DNA from: Paracamarosporium sp. OC-R06-R3
Lineage: Eukaryota; Ascomycota; Dothideomycetes; Pleosporales; Didymosphaeriaceae
Direction of reading: 5' to 3'
DNA: 64,000 nucleotides
NCBI GenBank assembly: GCA_019828545.1
Contig: JACVRA010000022.1
Span: 62,001 to 126,000, forward strand
Part shown: piece after piece, positions 1-11,816 of the stretch
Layout of the letters: every line of letters starts with the position of its first letter
Numbering within the stretch: position 1 is the stretch's first letter
The notes under the pieces: generated by a model
Seen by the model: the letters and a program-made list of their open reading frames with translations, nothing else
The model's database searches: none
What the model was told of the DNA's origin: nothing
Made by a program: the position numbers and the translations under genes

Positions 1-1310
1 GACATCCCATGTTGCGACCGATATTATCACTCGGCATTACAAATTGCGGAGGAGGCAAGTAGTATCGCCTCCAAGGATGAAACCCGGTGGACAGAAGTTA
101 TAAAGCATTCTGTATTTGCGCAGTTACGAAAGAAAGCAAGGGAAATGGAGAAGAAGTCTAGATACACAGCTGCAGATGCATTGGCGCGATTCCGAGTGTA
201 TGAGCCTTTGTCGCATACCTTTTAATACAGTTGACTAATACTGTCATAGAGAAAGTGAACATGCATGGAAGCAAGGTTCTGTCATTCTTGATCAACATTG
301 CCTGAAGTACAGTCAAGATTCGAATGGTTTGACAGCACCAAAGCCGGACCTCTTTTTCGCTTTTCATGCCTACAATGAGCATGAGCGAGAGGGCGGGCCC
401 CTAAGTGCCGACGAGAACATTCACAACTTCACTGTAACCGAACTCTGCAAAAACTATGAAGTTTACGGAAAGCTTCCTGAACAGACTTGGAAACAGGGTA
501 AACGGCCATTTGCGTTTTATCCTAGTCCACGTAAACAGTTCTACGGCACAAATAGCGTCTCATATAAAGATTCGTATTGCTTTCCTTGGTCCATCTGCGA
601 GTGGAAGCACCAGGGTAAAATAGGTACCAAGGAGGAGACGTCAAAACTATTCTGTCAAGCTGCCAATGGGGCTGCCGTGTGCTTGACTCTATTCGCGAGT
701 GCCGCATCAGGAGGTGTACCAGGGGAATTTCTTTCCGAAATACGGCCTGTTGTTTATTTTACGTTCACTGGACATGTAGTCCGAGTCTGGATTGGGTACA
801 TAACCCGTATTCATAAGGGCTGCTTTCAGTATGTATGTACCCCTGAATCTGTGTATATACTTTTATCCCTACTGACGCGCGTAGCGAATGCGATGTCTGT
901 GGAATGGAAGCTTGCTCAACATTGTTGACAACATCAAACTATGTGCTATCATCGATAGACTCCACTTTTGGGCTATGAATTATCTGCGCCCTTGGCTTTC
1001 AGGTTGCATTGACCAATGGCGTCGTTCGGCTCAGTTGATCAAACGTGAAGGCGTTTCTCAATCAAAGGAAGAATCGGCTGAGGAATCTGAAGGTGAAGAT
1101 GATGATGATTACGATGAGGACAACGGTAATGATAGCGATAAGGACGATACCATCACATTTAAGCGCGCCATTAGGCGTGCGGCGACAATAGACTATTTAG
1201 CAAGCACTGAAGAGTATGATTCGGACGAAGACTTTGATACTGAAGAAGAAGAAGAAGAACTTCGAAAGGAAATCTCCCGGCTCGGCCGCGATTATAGAAT
1301 TCGCGGGTAA
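1..1310 (+). CDS. PD-(D/E)XK nuclease-like fungal protein, 5' end outside the window
   Basis: The reading frame is open from base 1, so the start codon lies upstream; 401 residues are visible. Exons are 1-197, 250-832 and 885-1310. The two introns (198-249 and 833-884, 52 nt each, GTATG..AG) join three different frames into one continuous protein. The core resembles a widespread fungal family with PD-(D/E)XK-like motifs: 'KPDLFFAF' supplies the Asp, and 'CFPWSICEWKH' supplies an E-x-K. These are followed by 'CQAANGAA' and, after intron 2, the conserved 'IIDRLHFWAMNYLRPWL' segment. The C-terminal 80 residues are a Glu/Asp-rich tail, which is low complexity. Members of this family are mostly unannotated; nuclease activity is inferred from the motif only. 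The family is common in variable regions of fungal genomes. Confidence 0.7.
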
Positions 1311-2665
1311 TGAGCTACAGATGGAAATTGAAGAAACGGCTAGGGACTAAATTGTATACTGTTTCTGCACCGTATATTGCTTGTTGGTGAATCGATGCTT
1401 TGTTAGTGTGTGCACGGTGATGTAGTCATGAAAATATTCTGTATTCCTACTCTGGTCTTTTTAGATATATATAGCAGTCGATCGTCTTGTGTATCCCCTT
1501 ATAACTAATTAATATAAAAGAAAAACCGTGAAATCGGCTTCAACTGATTTGATCGATTGCTGGTCGTCAGAATTCATTCAATGTTTCCGTTGACGAGACT
1601 CGTTATCACGTTTGGATTGTTGAAGTGACTAATTGACAGGTTTGCAAGCCGTCCCACAAGATTTCCAAATGTAAAGATCTAACGAAATCATAGCTACTTC
1701 CACAATGAGCAGGCAGTTGGAAGTTGGGTGAATCCAGCGGTTAGGGGGATTTGTTGTCGATTTATCTGCTACAATTGAGGCCTTTCTGATTCTTGTACGA
1801 AGGTTTCTGAGGTTTGAAGTGAACCTAGATCTGTTTTAGGATTGAGAAAGCTGGTAAAGATACAGAGAATATGTTACATGACTCTTGTAGTATTAATAGT
1901 CGAGTAGGATATGGTAGCTACTCAACAATTAGTCTTTTCGTTTGGTATCAATTGGGAGTTCCATAGTGTTAGGTTGGACTGGCACAAAGTGTTAATAAGG
2001 TGGATAGTATGGATAACAGTGTAATATCTTTGCGTGTGCACTTGTTAAGTAAGTGGGTATTTGAGGTCTGAGTTCATCAGTGAGTTGAATGAGTTGAATG
2101 AGTTGAGGGGTTCAGAAGGCTGAATATGGTGTGCATTGGTGATGGACTGGTCTCGCTATTTGGTCATCGTGTTGGAAACCGGCGAGCTTGTAGGTAACGT
2201 GTTGGCTCAGAGTTGGAATCAACCACCCCTAAGGCTCTCTTGTATCTTCGTACCCTTAGTAGCATCAACTTAGTATACCAACTTTAAAATTAGGTTACCA
2301 ACAAGCAAGGGCTTTACGGTTTTAGGTCACGTGCCAGAGTGATTCACTATCAAGGGATTAATTCGCAATTCGATTAGTTTTCTCCAACAACAAAAAAAGG
2401 CGGACCAAAAGTTACTGTGCTAACGCGCGGTACCAAAGCTCAACAGTTGTAAAGCTAAAGTCGCACAAGGGGAAAAGCCCTAGCCCCTCTCGGAAGCAGC
2501 AACCAGTCACAGCCTTGCAATACAACGTCAACGCTTCCAACTCATATAAACCTCCACCCCTCACACTCTTCTCACCTACCCCTGACTCTACTCAAGCACC
2601 GCAATCTCAAAATAACCTACCCAACCACATCTCTCCAATCCCAACCAAAACAAATCCAATCCAAA
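1311..2665. other. Intergenic region, no gene seen
   Basis: About 1.35 kb of AT-rich sequence without a supported gene. It includes a small tandem GAGTTGAAT repeat near 2083-2105. The last 150 bases are CA/CT-rich, as is common in fungal core promoters, and lead into the acetyltransferase start at 2666. Confidence 0.5.
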
Positions 2666-3715
2666 ATGTGCCCCCAACCCCTCACACTCCAAAAATACCA
2701 CGAGCACGAAGTCACAGAAGAAATGCTCGCAAATGCAGCCTCGCTCTTCTCCTCCGCCTACGGCATCTGGGGCCCTCTTGCTGCGGAGAAAATGGGTGGT
2801 TTCGCTAGGCAAGGTATTTCACTTTCTTTCCTTCTACCACTACCACGGCAATCCTTCTCTATCTACCTACCTCCAGCTTTCCACGCTCTATTTTCTCGTA
2901 TATGATAACCACTTACGCTTAGTACATTCTCTTTATATGTCTTGCATTCCATTCGTATGCAAGAGAGATAGCTAGCTAATATAATATAACATGTGGGACA
3001 GGCCGCCGCATAAAAATGACCGCCTCCCGCCTCCGCAAGGAATGTCTCCCTCCGCACTCCAACACCACGCTCGTCCGCGCCGTTCTCGCAGGAGACGACA
3101 AAGTCGTCGGCCATGCATTTGCAGCGCGCTGGGCGTATGCCGGGCGCACCGTGTGCTGAGTAACGCAGCTGTGCGTTGATCCTGCGTTTCGGAGTCGGGG
3201 CGTGGGGACTATGGTGCGTTGTTCACTTCTTTATTCCCCTACACGTCAGTTCAGTTTGTGGCTTGGATTTAGATTTTGACTGGGATTAATTTAACTTGGA
3301 TATCGCGCCACAGATCCTCCGCAACTTGCGCAAAGAAAAAGACTCCATCTTCGGCATCCTCTCTTCACATCCGCACGCTATCCTCGCTGCGCTGAGGGCG
3401 TTAGGCAGTGGAGTGGAGGGGCTGGATCTCGATGCTGTGAGGACTCATGCGAGGGGTGTTATGGATGCGTCGCCTGTGGGGTATGTTAGGATGGCTGGGC
3501 TTAGGGGGAGTTTGTTTGGGGAAGACGATGGGGGTGCGGGTGGGGATGGTGGTGTTTGCTGCGCGGATACGAAGTTCTGGGTTGATCATGGGGAGCCGCT
3601 GGGTGCGTTGGAGCAGGTTAGGAGGAGAGGTGTTGAGTGGCCGTTTGGTGAGTTGCCCGAGGGGTGCGAATTTGTTGCTATTGTTTTTGGGGACGGTGAG
3701 GGGGAGGGAGAGTGA
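2666..3715 (+). pseudogene. GNAT N-acetyltransferase, interrupted by one in-frame TGA
   Basis: Three exons (2666-2813, 3002-3213, 3314-3715) encode a fungal GCN5-related acetyltransferase. It opens 'MCPQPLTLQKYHEHEV', contains the 'AYGIWGP' motif, and has the acetyl-CoA-binding stretch 'VTQLCVDPAFRSRGVGTM'. Both introns (2814-3001 GTATTT..CAG, 3214-3313 GTGCGT..CAG) keep frame. Within exon 2, codon 3157-3159 is TGA exactly where the family has a conserved Trp ('TVC[W]VTQL'). Similarity continues in the same frame on both sides, so this is a nonsense change rather than a missed intron; no frame-preserving short intron removes it. The product would stop after 101 residues, before the acetyl-CoA site. 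Everything else looks intact, so the break is recent, a sequencing error, or a readthrough case. Confidence 0.75.
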
Positions 3716-3876
3716 ATGGGAGGTGTGGTGGTTGGTTGGTAAGGTGATTTCTCGGGTCGATAGGTGACGCGAACGATGGAAGTGACTTCCATCTGCATAT
3801 CAAACGATACACACATAGCCTTATACCTCTCTCGTATATTCCCCACCCATCTATACTATACTCTATATTCTACACC

Positions 3877-5599
3877 TCAATACCCCAACTCCCCAGCAAC
3901 CTCCTCAATCGCCTTCGCCAACCCTTCCACCGTCCCCCTCCGCGTCCCCCCATTCACCACCACCCTGAAAAACCTCCCCCTCTCCCCAGGCGCATAATCA
4001 ATCATGAAACCCCTCGGAATCAGCCTCTGCGCAACCTCGCTCGTCACCCTCCCATTCGCCTCCTTATCCGCGCTCAGCACCCCGTCTCTCGCCCAGTAAA
4101 AGCACACCTGCAGACACGGCAGCGGCAGCGGGCTCACCGCGACGAAGTGCGGCGACGCGTCCACAAGCGCATACAGGTGCTCTGCGGCGTCGTACGCGCG
4201 GGCCACCAGGTCCGAGAAGTGCGCCTGGCCGTAGTACTGCAGGGCGAGGAAGAACTTGAGGCTGTCTGCGCGGCGGCCACACTGGGGCGTGAGATCCGCG
4301 AGGTCGTAGATGTCGTCGACGGAGTCTGACGCGTTGTGGAAGAGGTAGCCAGCGGGGAGCGTCATGGCGGCCCAGAACTGGCGGAGGTCCCTTGCGAGCA
4401 GGAACGACGAGGTGACGGGGACGCCGAGCATCTTGTGCGGGTTGACGGTGATGGAGTCGGCGAGGTGCACGCCTTGGAGGCGCGTCTGCGCCTTCGCGCG
4501 GTTGAACATGACGGGGCCGCCCCAGCTGCCGTCGATGTGCAGCCAGAGGTTGTGCTTCTTTGCCACGGACGATATCGCTGGGAACGGGTCGAAGGAGCCC
4601 AGCACCGTGGTCCCCGCCGTGGCGTTGACGAAGAAGGGCGTTTCGCCGCGGGCCTTGGACTCTTCGACTAGTCGGTCCAGCTCGTCGGGCTTCATGCGCC
4701 CTGTTTCGTCGACGGGGACTGAGATGACGTTTTTGCTTCCGAGGCCGAACATTTGCGCTGCCTTCTCAAGGGAGTAGTGTCCGTGGGCCGAGGTAAAGAG
4801 TGTGAAGCGGTGGGTTCCATTGCCGTTTTCTTTGGTCTCGGGGTACAGGGTGTTTCTTGCGATGACGATGGCAGAGCTGTTTGATGCTGAGCCGCCGGGT
4901 TGGCTTATGCCTCCGCAGTGGGGGGAGTCGTAGCCGAACAAGTGTGCCAGGAACTTTGTGGTGTGTTTTTCGACGAGGGTCAGCACGGGCGAAACCTGGT
5001 AGACGTGTGCCTGTAGCATCCAGCCAGTCAGTACGTGCTGACTTTGCTAAGCGACCACTTGGCTAGGGCCCACGTACATTGGTGTTCAGCGTTGCGAGGA
5101 GGAGCTCTGAGACCACACCGACCTATCTCATGGTTAGGAACGTCGGTGAAGCCTCGAATGAATCCTCCGGCCGGTTACGGCCGTTAGAATGGCATACCGC
5201 ATTCGTACTGGCGTACAGCTTATCCAGAAATCCTTGGTCCCACGTATTCACGCTGTACTGCAGTACTTTTTCAACAATTTGGACAAGTCCGTCTTTTCCG
5301 CCTCCTTGGTTTGGGATGTTCAGGTTCAATATCTGTTCAAGTTTCTTCGGGGGGTGATGCTCGACAAGTGCTGTTCTAGGTCCGCCGCCAGGAACGGCGA
5401 GACCGTGGCCGGTGTGCTTGACGGCAGCATCTTCGTCTGCAGAACGAACGAATGGTATTATCAGTTCCTGTATGGCGTCGAGGAGCTGGTTTTCCGGTCA
5501 ATTAGTGAGTAAGAACAAGTCGAGCAGGGTTCGAGATACCTCCTTGACCTCATCGGCGCGGTTAAGCGGGGTCTCAGTCCCATTAGCAGGGCCAGTCAT
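3877..5599 (-). CDS. Group II PLP-dependent decarboxylase (glutamate / cysteine-sulfinate decarboxylase-like)
   Basis: Four exons on the minus strand (5599-5540, 5485-5198, 5122-5078, 5010-3877) give a 508-residue protein, the usual length for this family. Introns are GTATCT..CAG, GTATGC..TAG and GTACGT..CAG. It contains the pyridoxal-phosphate lysine motif 'TVNPHKMLGVP' (Lys about 324), the cofactor-binding 'HIDGSWGG' Asp (about 291), the 'SAHGHYS' His (about 207) and 'GGSASNSSAI'. The family removes the carboxylate from an amino acid such as glutamate, cysteine sulfinate or aspartate; the exact substrate cannot be read from the sequence. It is probably cytosolic, with no signal peptide. The start was chosen as the first ATG that yields the short N-terminal exon joining in frame. 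It lies in tandem with NOP9, about 290 bp downstream of NOP9's stop. Confidence 0.88.
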
Positions 5600-5887
5600 A
5601 CTTTTGAGAGAACAGATCAGGGGGAAAATGGACAGCGAAAGAATAAATTACGAGACAAACAACACAAATCAATATATAGGCGAACGTAAGCAACACAAGG
5701 ATGTCGACATCATCTTAAATATTTCCTCACGGGGGTACTGCCGGCAGAAAGACTCACCGCCAAACCAAAGGTATCTAGATCGAATCAAAAGACGTCCCAA
5801 GTCCCACATAACGCCCCATGACTGCAGTGGTACGCCCCGACTACAAGGTGTAAGACAACGCCCAGTCACAGTACAAACTAACACAAC

Positions 5888-8142
5888 TCAGTGTGCCGCA
5901 ACGCTCGTTTTCGCTTTTTCTTTCCCTTTGCTGCCGCTGCCATGTCTCTCGCGTTTCTCCTTTTTACTTTCCTTTTTGTCTTCTTTTTTGCTGTCTTTCT
6001 TCGCCTGCGCAGCCTCTCTCTTGGCTTTCTCGGTGTCGAGTTTGGCCTTCGCCGCCTGCGACTCGGCCCACTTCTTGCGTGCGAGCTCGATGGCTGAGAG
6101 ATGACTGCCCGTTTTCCGAACTTGAGAAGGCGGTGTTGTCTCGCCGTTGTTTTCGGGGAAAGACTGGAATCCATCATTTCCTGCCGTGTAGCGAGCTTGC
6201 TTCACCCAGTCTGCTCGACGTCGCTTGTACAGATCCATACGCCAATTCCGCCATACTGCGCGACCGACGTGGGACTCGCGAAGCGAAGCCTCGTTCTCTG
6301 CGAGCTCCTCTGCGATGCGCTCGCGGATGAAAGCAAGACCAGCGGTGCCTTCCCAGATAGAGTCGATCACGTGCGATCCAGCAGGATCCAAAGCTAGTTC
6401 ACCAACGTGCCCATAGAATTGTTGGATGACTTTTCTTCGGAAGATCACAGTCGCATTGGGGGACACCAACGCGGCCTGCAATGTGCGTGACGCTGCAGGA
6501 TCGCGGGCAATCCGCAGGGTCATGTAATCCCCTAGATTCGTGAAGGAGTCGAAAATGAGTCTTCCTAGAGGTCCATCCACTGTCATCATCGTCTGTGCAA
6601 GCAAAGACCCATGTACCTTGTCTGGTTGCGATTGCTCATGCTTGTCCCTCGTCTTACCATCATCAGACGGAGCTTCACCGAGCTTGAGAAGACGTGTAAT
6701 CTCAAAGCCACTAGACCCACTATATGCAGCTTCAAGCTGGGCCGCGATGGCAACAGTATCCGCTCCTCGGGCGATGCATCGTTCGATTAGAGTCTTGATG
6801 ATTGCAGTCCGATTGCGCTCAACCAAGTTTGGAATCTGCTCAACGATCTGGCGCGTAGCTTCCTCTAGGTCTTCCTTACTAAGCCGTTCAAGAATCCGAC
6901 CAGCAACGTAGCCAGCAATCTCATTCCGGGCGAGACTGCCCATGCGCTGCTGGAAAAATTGTCTGTAGATGGATTTGAAAAGCTTTCCAGGTGCATATTC
7001 GATGATGGTTTCCAGCAACCTGGAGCCAACAGCGTCGTACACTAGACCGTTGATAAATGACGCACTGGGCGTGTCCTCCTTGATGGGGTCATCCGGAAGT
7101 AATTTACGGATAATAGAATTCTCGTCTTTTGCCTTCGTCTTTCCGAACAGCGTGAGTTCGAGCTTGAGCATAAGCTGCAGGGTCGGGTTGCCGGTGGGGT
7201 GCGTGGCGAGCATCTGGAGGTAGTTTGTGTCGAGATTGATGACACTGTCGTTGATGACCTTTTGGAGAGCATCCAGGAACGACTGCGGTACCTTTCTCTC
7301 GCCCAGAACGAACTCTTTCTTCTCCGAGCCAGGAACGCCAACTTTTTCTTTCTTTTTGCTGTGAAGCGTTGACTTGCTGCCCTGTTTTTCCAACGGAGTG
7401 CCGGAAAGTACGACGAGTAGGACGCGCAGGACATGGGACGCAAAGCGCTCTGTGATGAGGTAGCCCAGGTATCCTTCGAGCTCGTCCAAGGTGAAAAGGA
7501 AGAGGTTCTCCATAGATGCGACGACATCGTTGGGATCGGACGAGGGCGGCGTGTGTATGAGATCAGGCTTGGCGACTTCTTGGGTGACGACGGGAGCGGC
7601 TTGTACGAAAAGAGCTTCGCAACAGTGCGACGCGAAGCGATGTTGGACAAGGTGCACAAAACTGCATGGGTCAGGGCGAGAAGGGCGGGTGGGGAGGATG
7701 GAGACACGTACTGGCCGTTGAACTTTTGGAACAAAGCCTTGAGCTGCTTGGGGGTGGACAGCAGAATCAGGCGCTCCATGAGGCGCGAGCAGGACTGGCT
7801 GTTGGCAAGCTTGAGCTCCTTGCCGTCGGCTTCTCTGTAGACGCTCTCGATGAAGAGATTGCGCTCGTCGGGCCCTTCGAACTGGTTCAGCTCGAGCATT
7901 TCGTCTGCGCGGCGAAAGTATTCCTGCTCGTCCTCGTCGAGCATGCCGTAGAAGGGCATGGCGCCGGGGCGCGTGACGCCGTCGATGGCTTCATCCTGGA
8001 AGGGCTCCTCGTCGTGCTGGGGCGCGACGTCGTCGTCGATGCTCTGTCTGCGGCGCTTGGGGGCAGCCTCGGCGTCGTCGTGGTCGCGTTTGCGCTTCTT
8101 CTGCTCGTCGCGGCGGCCGCGCTTCCTGTTCTCCTTGGGCAT
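5888..8142 (-). CDS. NOP9: Nop9, Pumilio-repeat nucleolar protein
   Basis: Two exons (8142-7712 and 7661-5888) separated by a 50-nt intron (GTACGT..CAG) encode 734 residues. The N-terminus is a basic nuclear/nucleolar signal ('KRKRDHDD', 'PKRRRQS'). It is followed by the characteristic 'AMPFYGMLDEDEQEYF', and then PUF-type repeats such as 'FVHLVQHRFASHCCEALF', 'ITERFASHVLRVLL' and 'DAVGSRLLETIIEY'. The C-terminus is a long Lys/Glu-rich tail. Nop9 is an essential RNA-binding factor of the pre-40S particle, needed for 18S rRNA maturation. The start at 8142 is the first ATG ahead of the basic stretch. It is divergent from the TIP20-family gene, with 435 bp between the starts. Confidence 0.93.
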
Positions 8143-8577
8143 GTTGGCGGGCGGGTGGCGGACAGGGCTGGGCGGAAAAAAAATAAAGGACCCAAGCAGC
8201 TCTCGGCTATCGGAGATGCGGGGATGCCAGATCGGAGGCCAGGCACGCCAACCTTGCAGCAAAGGGGGCCGCGAGCCTTTTATGTCGGGTGGCCGGGCGG
8301 TCGAGGGGCGGGTTTTTTGCAGCAGCGCTCCCAGCAGCTGGTCTGACGAGCAGTGGCCTGAGAATTGCTTGCCACGAGGATGCTAAAGCGGGCTAGTCGA
8401 CACTGCAACGGCGCCTGAGATCGATCGGCGGGCGCACAACTGCGGCACCCCCCCACGCCGTTCCGCCAGCATCTTAGCATCTAGCGTAGCCGACCGCTGC
8501 CAGCACAGGCACAGGCACAGTCGCCCATAGCTACAGCGACCGCCTACAGCGACCGCCTACCGCCCCCGCTGCCCGCC
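8143..8577. promoter_or_regulatory. Shared intergenic promoter, NOP9 / TIP20-family gene
   Basis: 435 bp between two divergent start codons. It is GC-rich, with an A-run (8176-8185) close to the NOP9 start and short GCACAG / GCGACCGCCTAC repeats (8500-8565) just before the downstream start. I see no specific factor site I would name. Confidence 0.4.
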
Positions 8578-11321
8578 ATGGACGACGCCCACGTCCGCGT
8601 CGCCGACTACCTCGACGACAAGCTGCAGACGCCCCAGGACCTCGACTCGCTCGACCATCTGCTGCACAACATCCACGCCCAGCACGGCCTGCTCAAGCAG
8701 CAGCTGCACGCCGCCCAGCGCGACCTCGACGACGCAAAGCACGCTGCCCGCGACCACCACGCCGCCCTGCAGCACCGCGCCCGCGCCTTCGCCCACGACC
8801 AGGCCGACATTGACCGCCGCCTGCTCGTCGTCGCCGCCTCCGACACCAGCGACGCCGCCGTGCCCCGCTTCCACCACGTCCTCGACACCCTGCAGCGCCT
8901 CGACGTGGCCAGCGCCTATGTCGACCTGTTGCACGAGGTCGACGTGCTGAGCAAGGAAGCACAGTCGCTGCTGCACACGTCCAATGAAGCCGCCCTCGCC
9001 CCCTACAAGCAGCTGCGCTCCCTCCACACCCGCCTGCTTCGCTTGCAAGACGACGCCGAAGGTGCCGCTCCACAGCTTCTGTATCACGTAGACCAGATCA
9101 CCCAGGCACTGCGCTCTAAGATCCTCAATGCCTTCTCTGCCGACCTCGAAAAGGTGCTGAAGAAGATAAAGTGGCCCATCCCAAAGGCTACTCTCGACGC
9201 CGGCCTGTACGAAGAATGGGAGACGGCTGTGCTGAAGCTGCTCGACCTGCAGATGCCCGAGCTTGAGGGTGCTGATTATGCCCAGGGCCAGGGCCAGGCA
9301 AACAAGATCAAGCTGCCTGCTGTGCTCTTCCCCTTTCAAGTCCTGGTGCAGCCCCTGGAGATGCGCTTTCGCTACCACTTCGACGGTGACAAGGCTACAA
9401 ACCGCATTGATAGACCCGAATACTTCCTCTCGCACATCACTACCCTGCTGAGCGACTACAGCGGATTCGTCACTGAATATGTGCAGCCCATTTTGCTGAA
9501 GCAGTTCCGCGGCACTGATCTTGCCCTGCATCCTGTCTACATTGATGTGACGTCTGCCTTCATCACCGCGTTGCTGCCCATGCTCAGGGCAAAGATTGGC
9601 GCCCTTCTTCCCAAAGTCGCCTCGCAGCCCCAGCTTCTGAGCCACCTCATGCACGAGGTCATGGGCTTCGATACTACCATTAGGGAGGAATGGAGATACG
9701 ACGGCGGCTACGGGCTGGAGGGATGGAGAGGCTTAGCATGGGAATTCCTCGTCCAGGGAGACTGGTTCGGGCGGTGGCTGCAGGTTGAGAAAGATTGTAC
9801 GATTGAGCCAACATCCACATCTGATACTCGCATTCGCTGACTGACGCCTGCACAGTTGCCTTGGCCCGTTATCAGAGTATTATTGAGGCCCCGGATTTTG
9901 GAGATCTGGACTACGAGAGTGTCGATCCCAAAGCCACAAAGCCCACCAAGGGAGCGATTCGTGTAAATGACTTGCTTGAAACAATTACCGGTAGGGATCA
10001 TCGCGCCGGATCTTGACGCTTCGTGACTGACCAGCGCTGTAGATCGATACCGACCCTTGACCTCTTTTACCCAAAAACTAAGGTTCCTGATTGACATCCA
10101 GATCACAATCTTCGATAAGCTAGAAGAGCGGCTCCGAGGTAACCTGGAGGCCTATCTCACTCTGACCACGTCTATAGGTCGTGCAATGGGCGGCGTTTCC
10201 AAGGAGGAGCAGGACAGGTTGCTTGGCGTGGAAGGCCTTGAACGGCTCTGTAAGACGTATGGTAGTGCAGACTACCTCGAACGGGCAATGCGAGATTGGA
10301 GCGACGACGTGGTAAGTGCAACAAACCGCTCTGCCGGGTCATGACACGCCGGGGCCTAATACTCTCTAGTTCTTCCTCGACATCTGGGACGAGCTGCAAG
10401 ATCGTGCTCGCCAAGCCAATAACATCGGCGCCATGTCTGTGGCCGACGTAGCAGAGCGCACGTCAAAAGCCGTGGGCGGTGACAGCGACGGCGGCGCCCT
10501 CTTCGACGAAACCGCAGCAGCGTACTCGCGCCTCCGCATCCGTAGCGAGAAGATCATCACCGACACCCTAAACAGTAACGTGCGCGAGGCGCTACGAGCA
10601 TATCGACACATGTGAGTTCCCAAAGCGGTAATCCCAGCGTTATTCCCACGTCCGCATACTTACTTTTTCTCCTCGCACCAGCAATCCCTGGGCGACGCTT
10701 AGCAGCGCATCGAGCGCCACCCTGTCGAGCACTGCAGAGCTCGACCCCCTCGTCACCTACCTGACCACAACGCTGGGATTTCTGTCCCGGGCGCTGGCGC
10801 CCGCTCCGTTGCGCCGCATCGCGAGAGGCGCCCTCGCTACCGTGGGCTCCTCCCTCTGGGACAACGTCCTCAGCCGCCACCGCTTCTCGACCGCCGGCGC
10901 CGCCCAACTCTCAGCTGATCTTCAGGCCATTTGTCGCGTGTTCGACAAAGCTGTCGGGCCGGGCGTCGCCGACGCCGCTCTCAGACGCTGCCTCGAGGGC
11001 GCCCAGCTCCTCAATCTGCCCATCAAGGGTGCAAAGTCTCACGTCCAGCAGCCGCCGGGCGAGGGAGACGCTGGCGACGATTGGGCCGCCTGGGGTGCAG
11101 ACGACGACGAGGGCGAGCCGGTGCAGAGGGACCCGCGTGGTGACACGGGGGCCGAGGGTGGCGCCGCGCTTGGCGGGGAGCTCGGGCTCTGGGAGGTCGA
11201 GCGCAGGCTGTTTGCTGATAATCAGAGTGCCAGGGAGGTCCTTGAGGCGCTGGGGTTGGAGGTCCTCAGCGAGACGGAGGGGAGGGCTGTGCTTGGGCGG
11301 AGGGTCGAATTGGCTGGGTAG
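8578..11321 (+). CDS. TIP20: RINT1/TIP20-family vesicle-tethering subunit (Dsl1 complex)
   Basis: Five exons (8578-9796, 9856-9990, 10043-10311, 10370-10611, 10682-11321) join in frame into 834 residues. The introns are short (52-70 nt), GT-AG, with CTGAC or CTAAT branch-like sites. The family signature is clear: 'LKKIKWPIP', 'FRYHFDGDKATNRIDRPEYF', 'DFALARYQSIIEAPDF', 'TSFTQKLRFLIDIQ'. The N-terminal 150 residues are helical coiled coil with many 'HH'/'LQ' heptads. The family tethers COPI vesicles at the ER in Golgi-to-ER retrograde transport, with Dsl1 and Sec39. A low-complexity acidic segment ('WGADDDEGE') lies before the C-terminal helices. The first exon is unusually GC-rich and throws long antisense open frames. 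Confidence in the family is high; the exact splice sites are inferred. Confidence 0.88.
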
Positions 11322-11472
11322 AAATGGAGAGTGATGGATCGTGGGGGCTTGATCGGAGGTTACACAGCGAGGAGGGCATGCGTATGCCTGAATTAAAAAA
11401 ATAAATAAAAAATAAAATAAAAGAATATTGAAAAGTATTCGTGGATCGAAGAGGGATTGCGTGGATTCTTGA

Positions 11473-11496
11473 TTTTTTTTTTTTTTTTTTTTTTTT
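11473..11496. repeat. Poly-T tract, 24 T
   Basis: An uninterrupted run of 24 T just downstream of the TIP20-family stop codon. It is followed at 11541-11577 by an alternating GTGC/GTGT purine-pyrimidine stretch. Homopolymer length is likely to vary between isolates. Confidence 0.9.
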
Positions 11497-11794
11497 CTTC
11501 TTTGCTGAGTTGGATCTGATCTGATCTTGATGTTGAAGACTGCGTGCGTGCGTGTGCGTGCGTGCGTGTGCATGCATGTCGAGCTTGACGTTTTCTTCTT
11601 TTCTACATTGATTGTGCTTTTTTCGCCTTGTTGCGTGCTTGTTTGTTTCTTTTTTTATGGAGTTCTACCGCGATGTCTGCTAGAGACTTGCTTGTACGTA
11701 AGTACCTGGCTTTCTGGACTCTGTGTAGTATAGCTTTATTTTATGTGAGAGGAGTTTGGATTGGTATGGTAGTGTGTTGTGTTGAGGTTAGGGG

Positions 11795-11816
11795 AAGGAA
11801 AGGAAAGGAAAGGAAA
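11795..11816. repeat. GGAAA pentanucleotide repeat
   Basis: Four consecutive copies of GGAAA within the intergenic region; simple repeat, no function inferred. Confidence 0.8.

Noticed and set aside
3135..3168. Mini-intron removing the TGA in the acetyltransferase
   Set aside because: The only GT..AG pair here (34 nt) shifts the frame and destroys the conserved downstream sequence; it is also shorter than any other intron in the window.
3877..5599. A secondary-metabolite cluster around the decarboxylase, GNAT, NmrA-like, cupin and SDR genes
   Set aside because: No core synthase (PKS, NRPS, terpene cyclase) or transporter is present, and housekeeping genes are interspersed.
5412..6104. 230-codon plus-strand frame
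   Set aside because: Crosses the 5' end of the decarboxylase and 3' end of NOP9; composition is low-complexity Ser/Phe/Leu.
7666..8346. 226-codon plus-strand frame
   Set aside because: Antisense to NOP9 exon 1; Val/Leu/Gly-rich mirror of the sense codons.
8557..9654. 365-codon minus-strand open frame, and others at 8607-9073
   Set aside because: Antisense to the first TIP20-family exon; the composition is a by-product of high GC at third positions, and the sense protein has family motifs.
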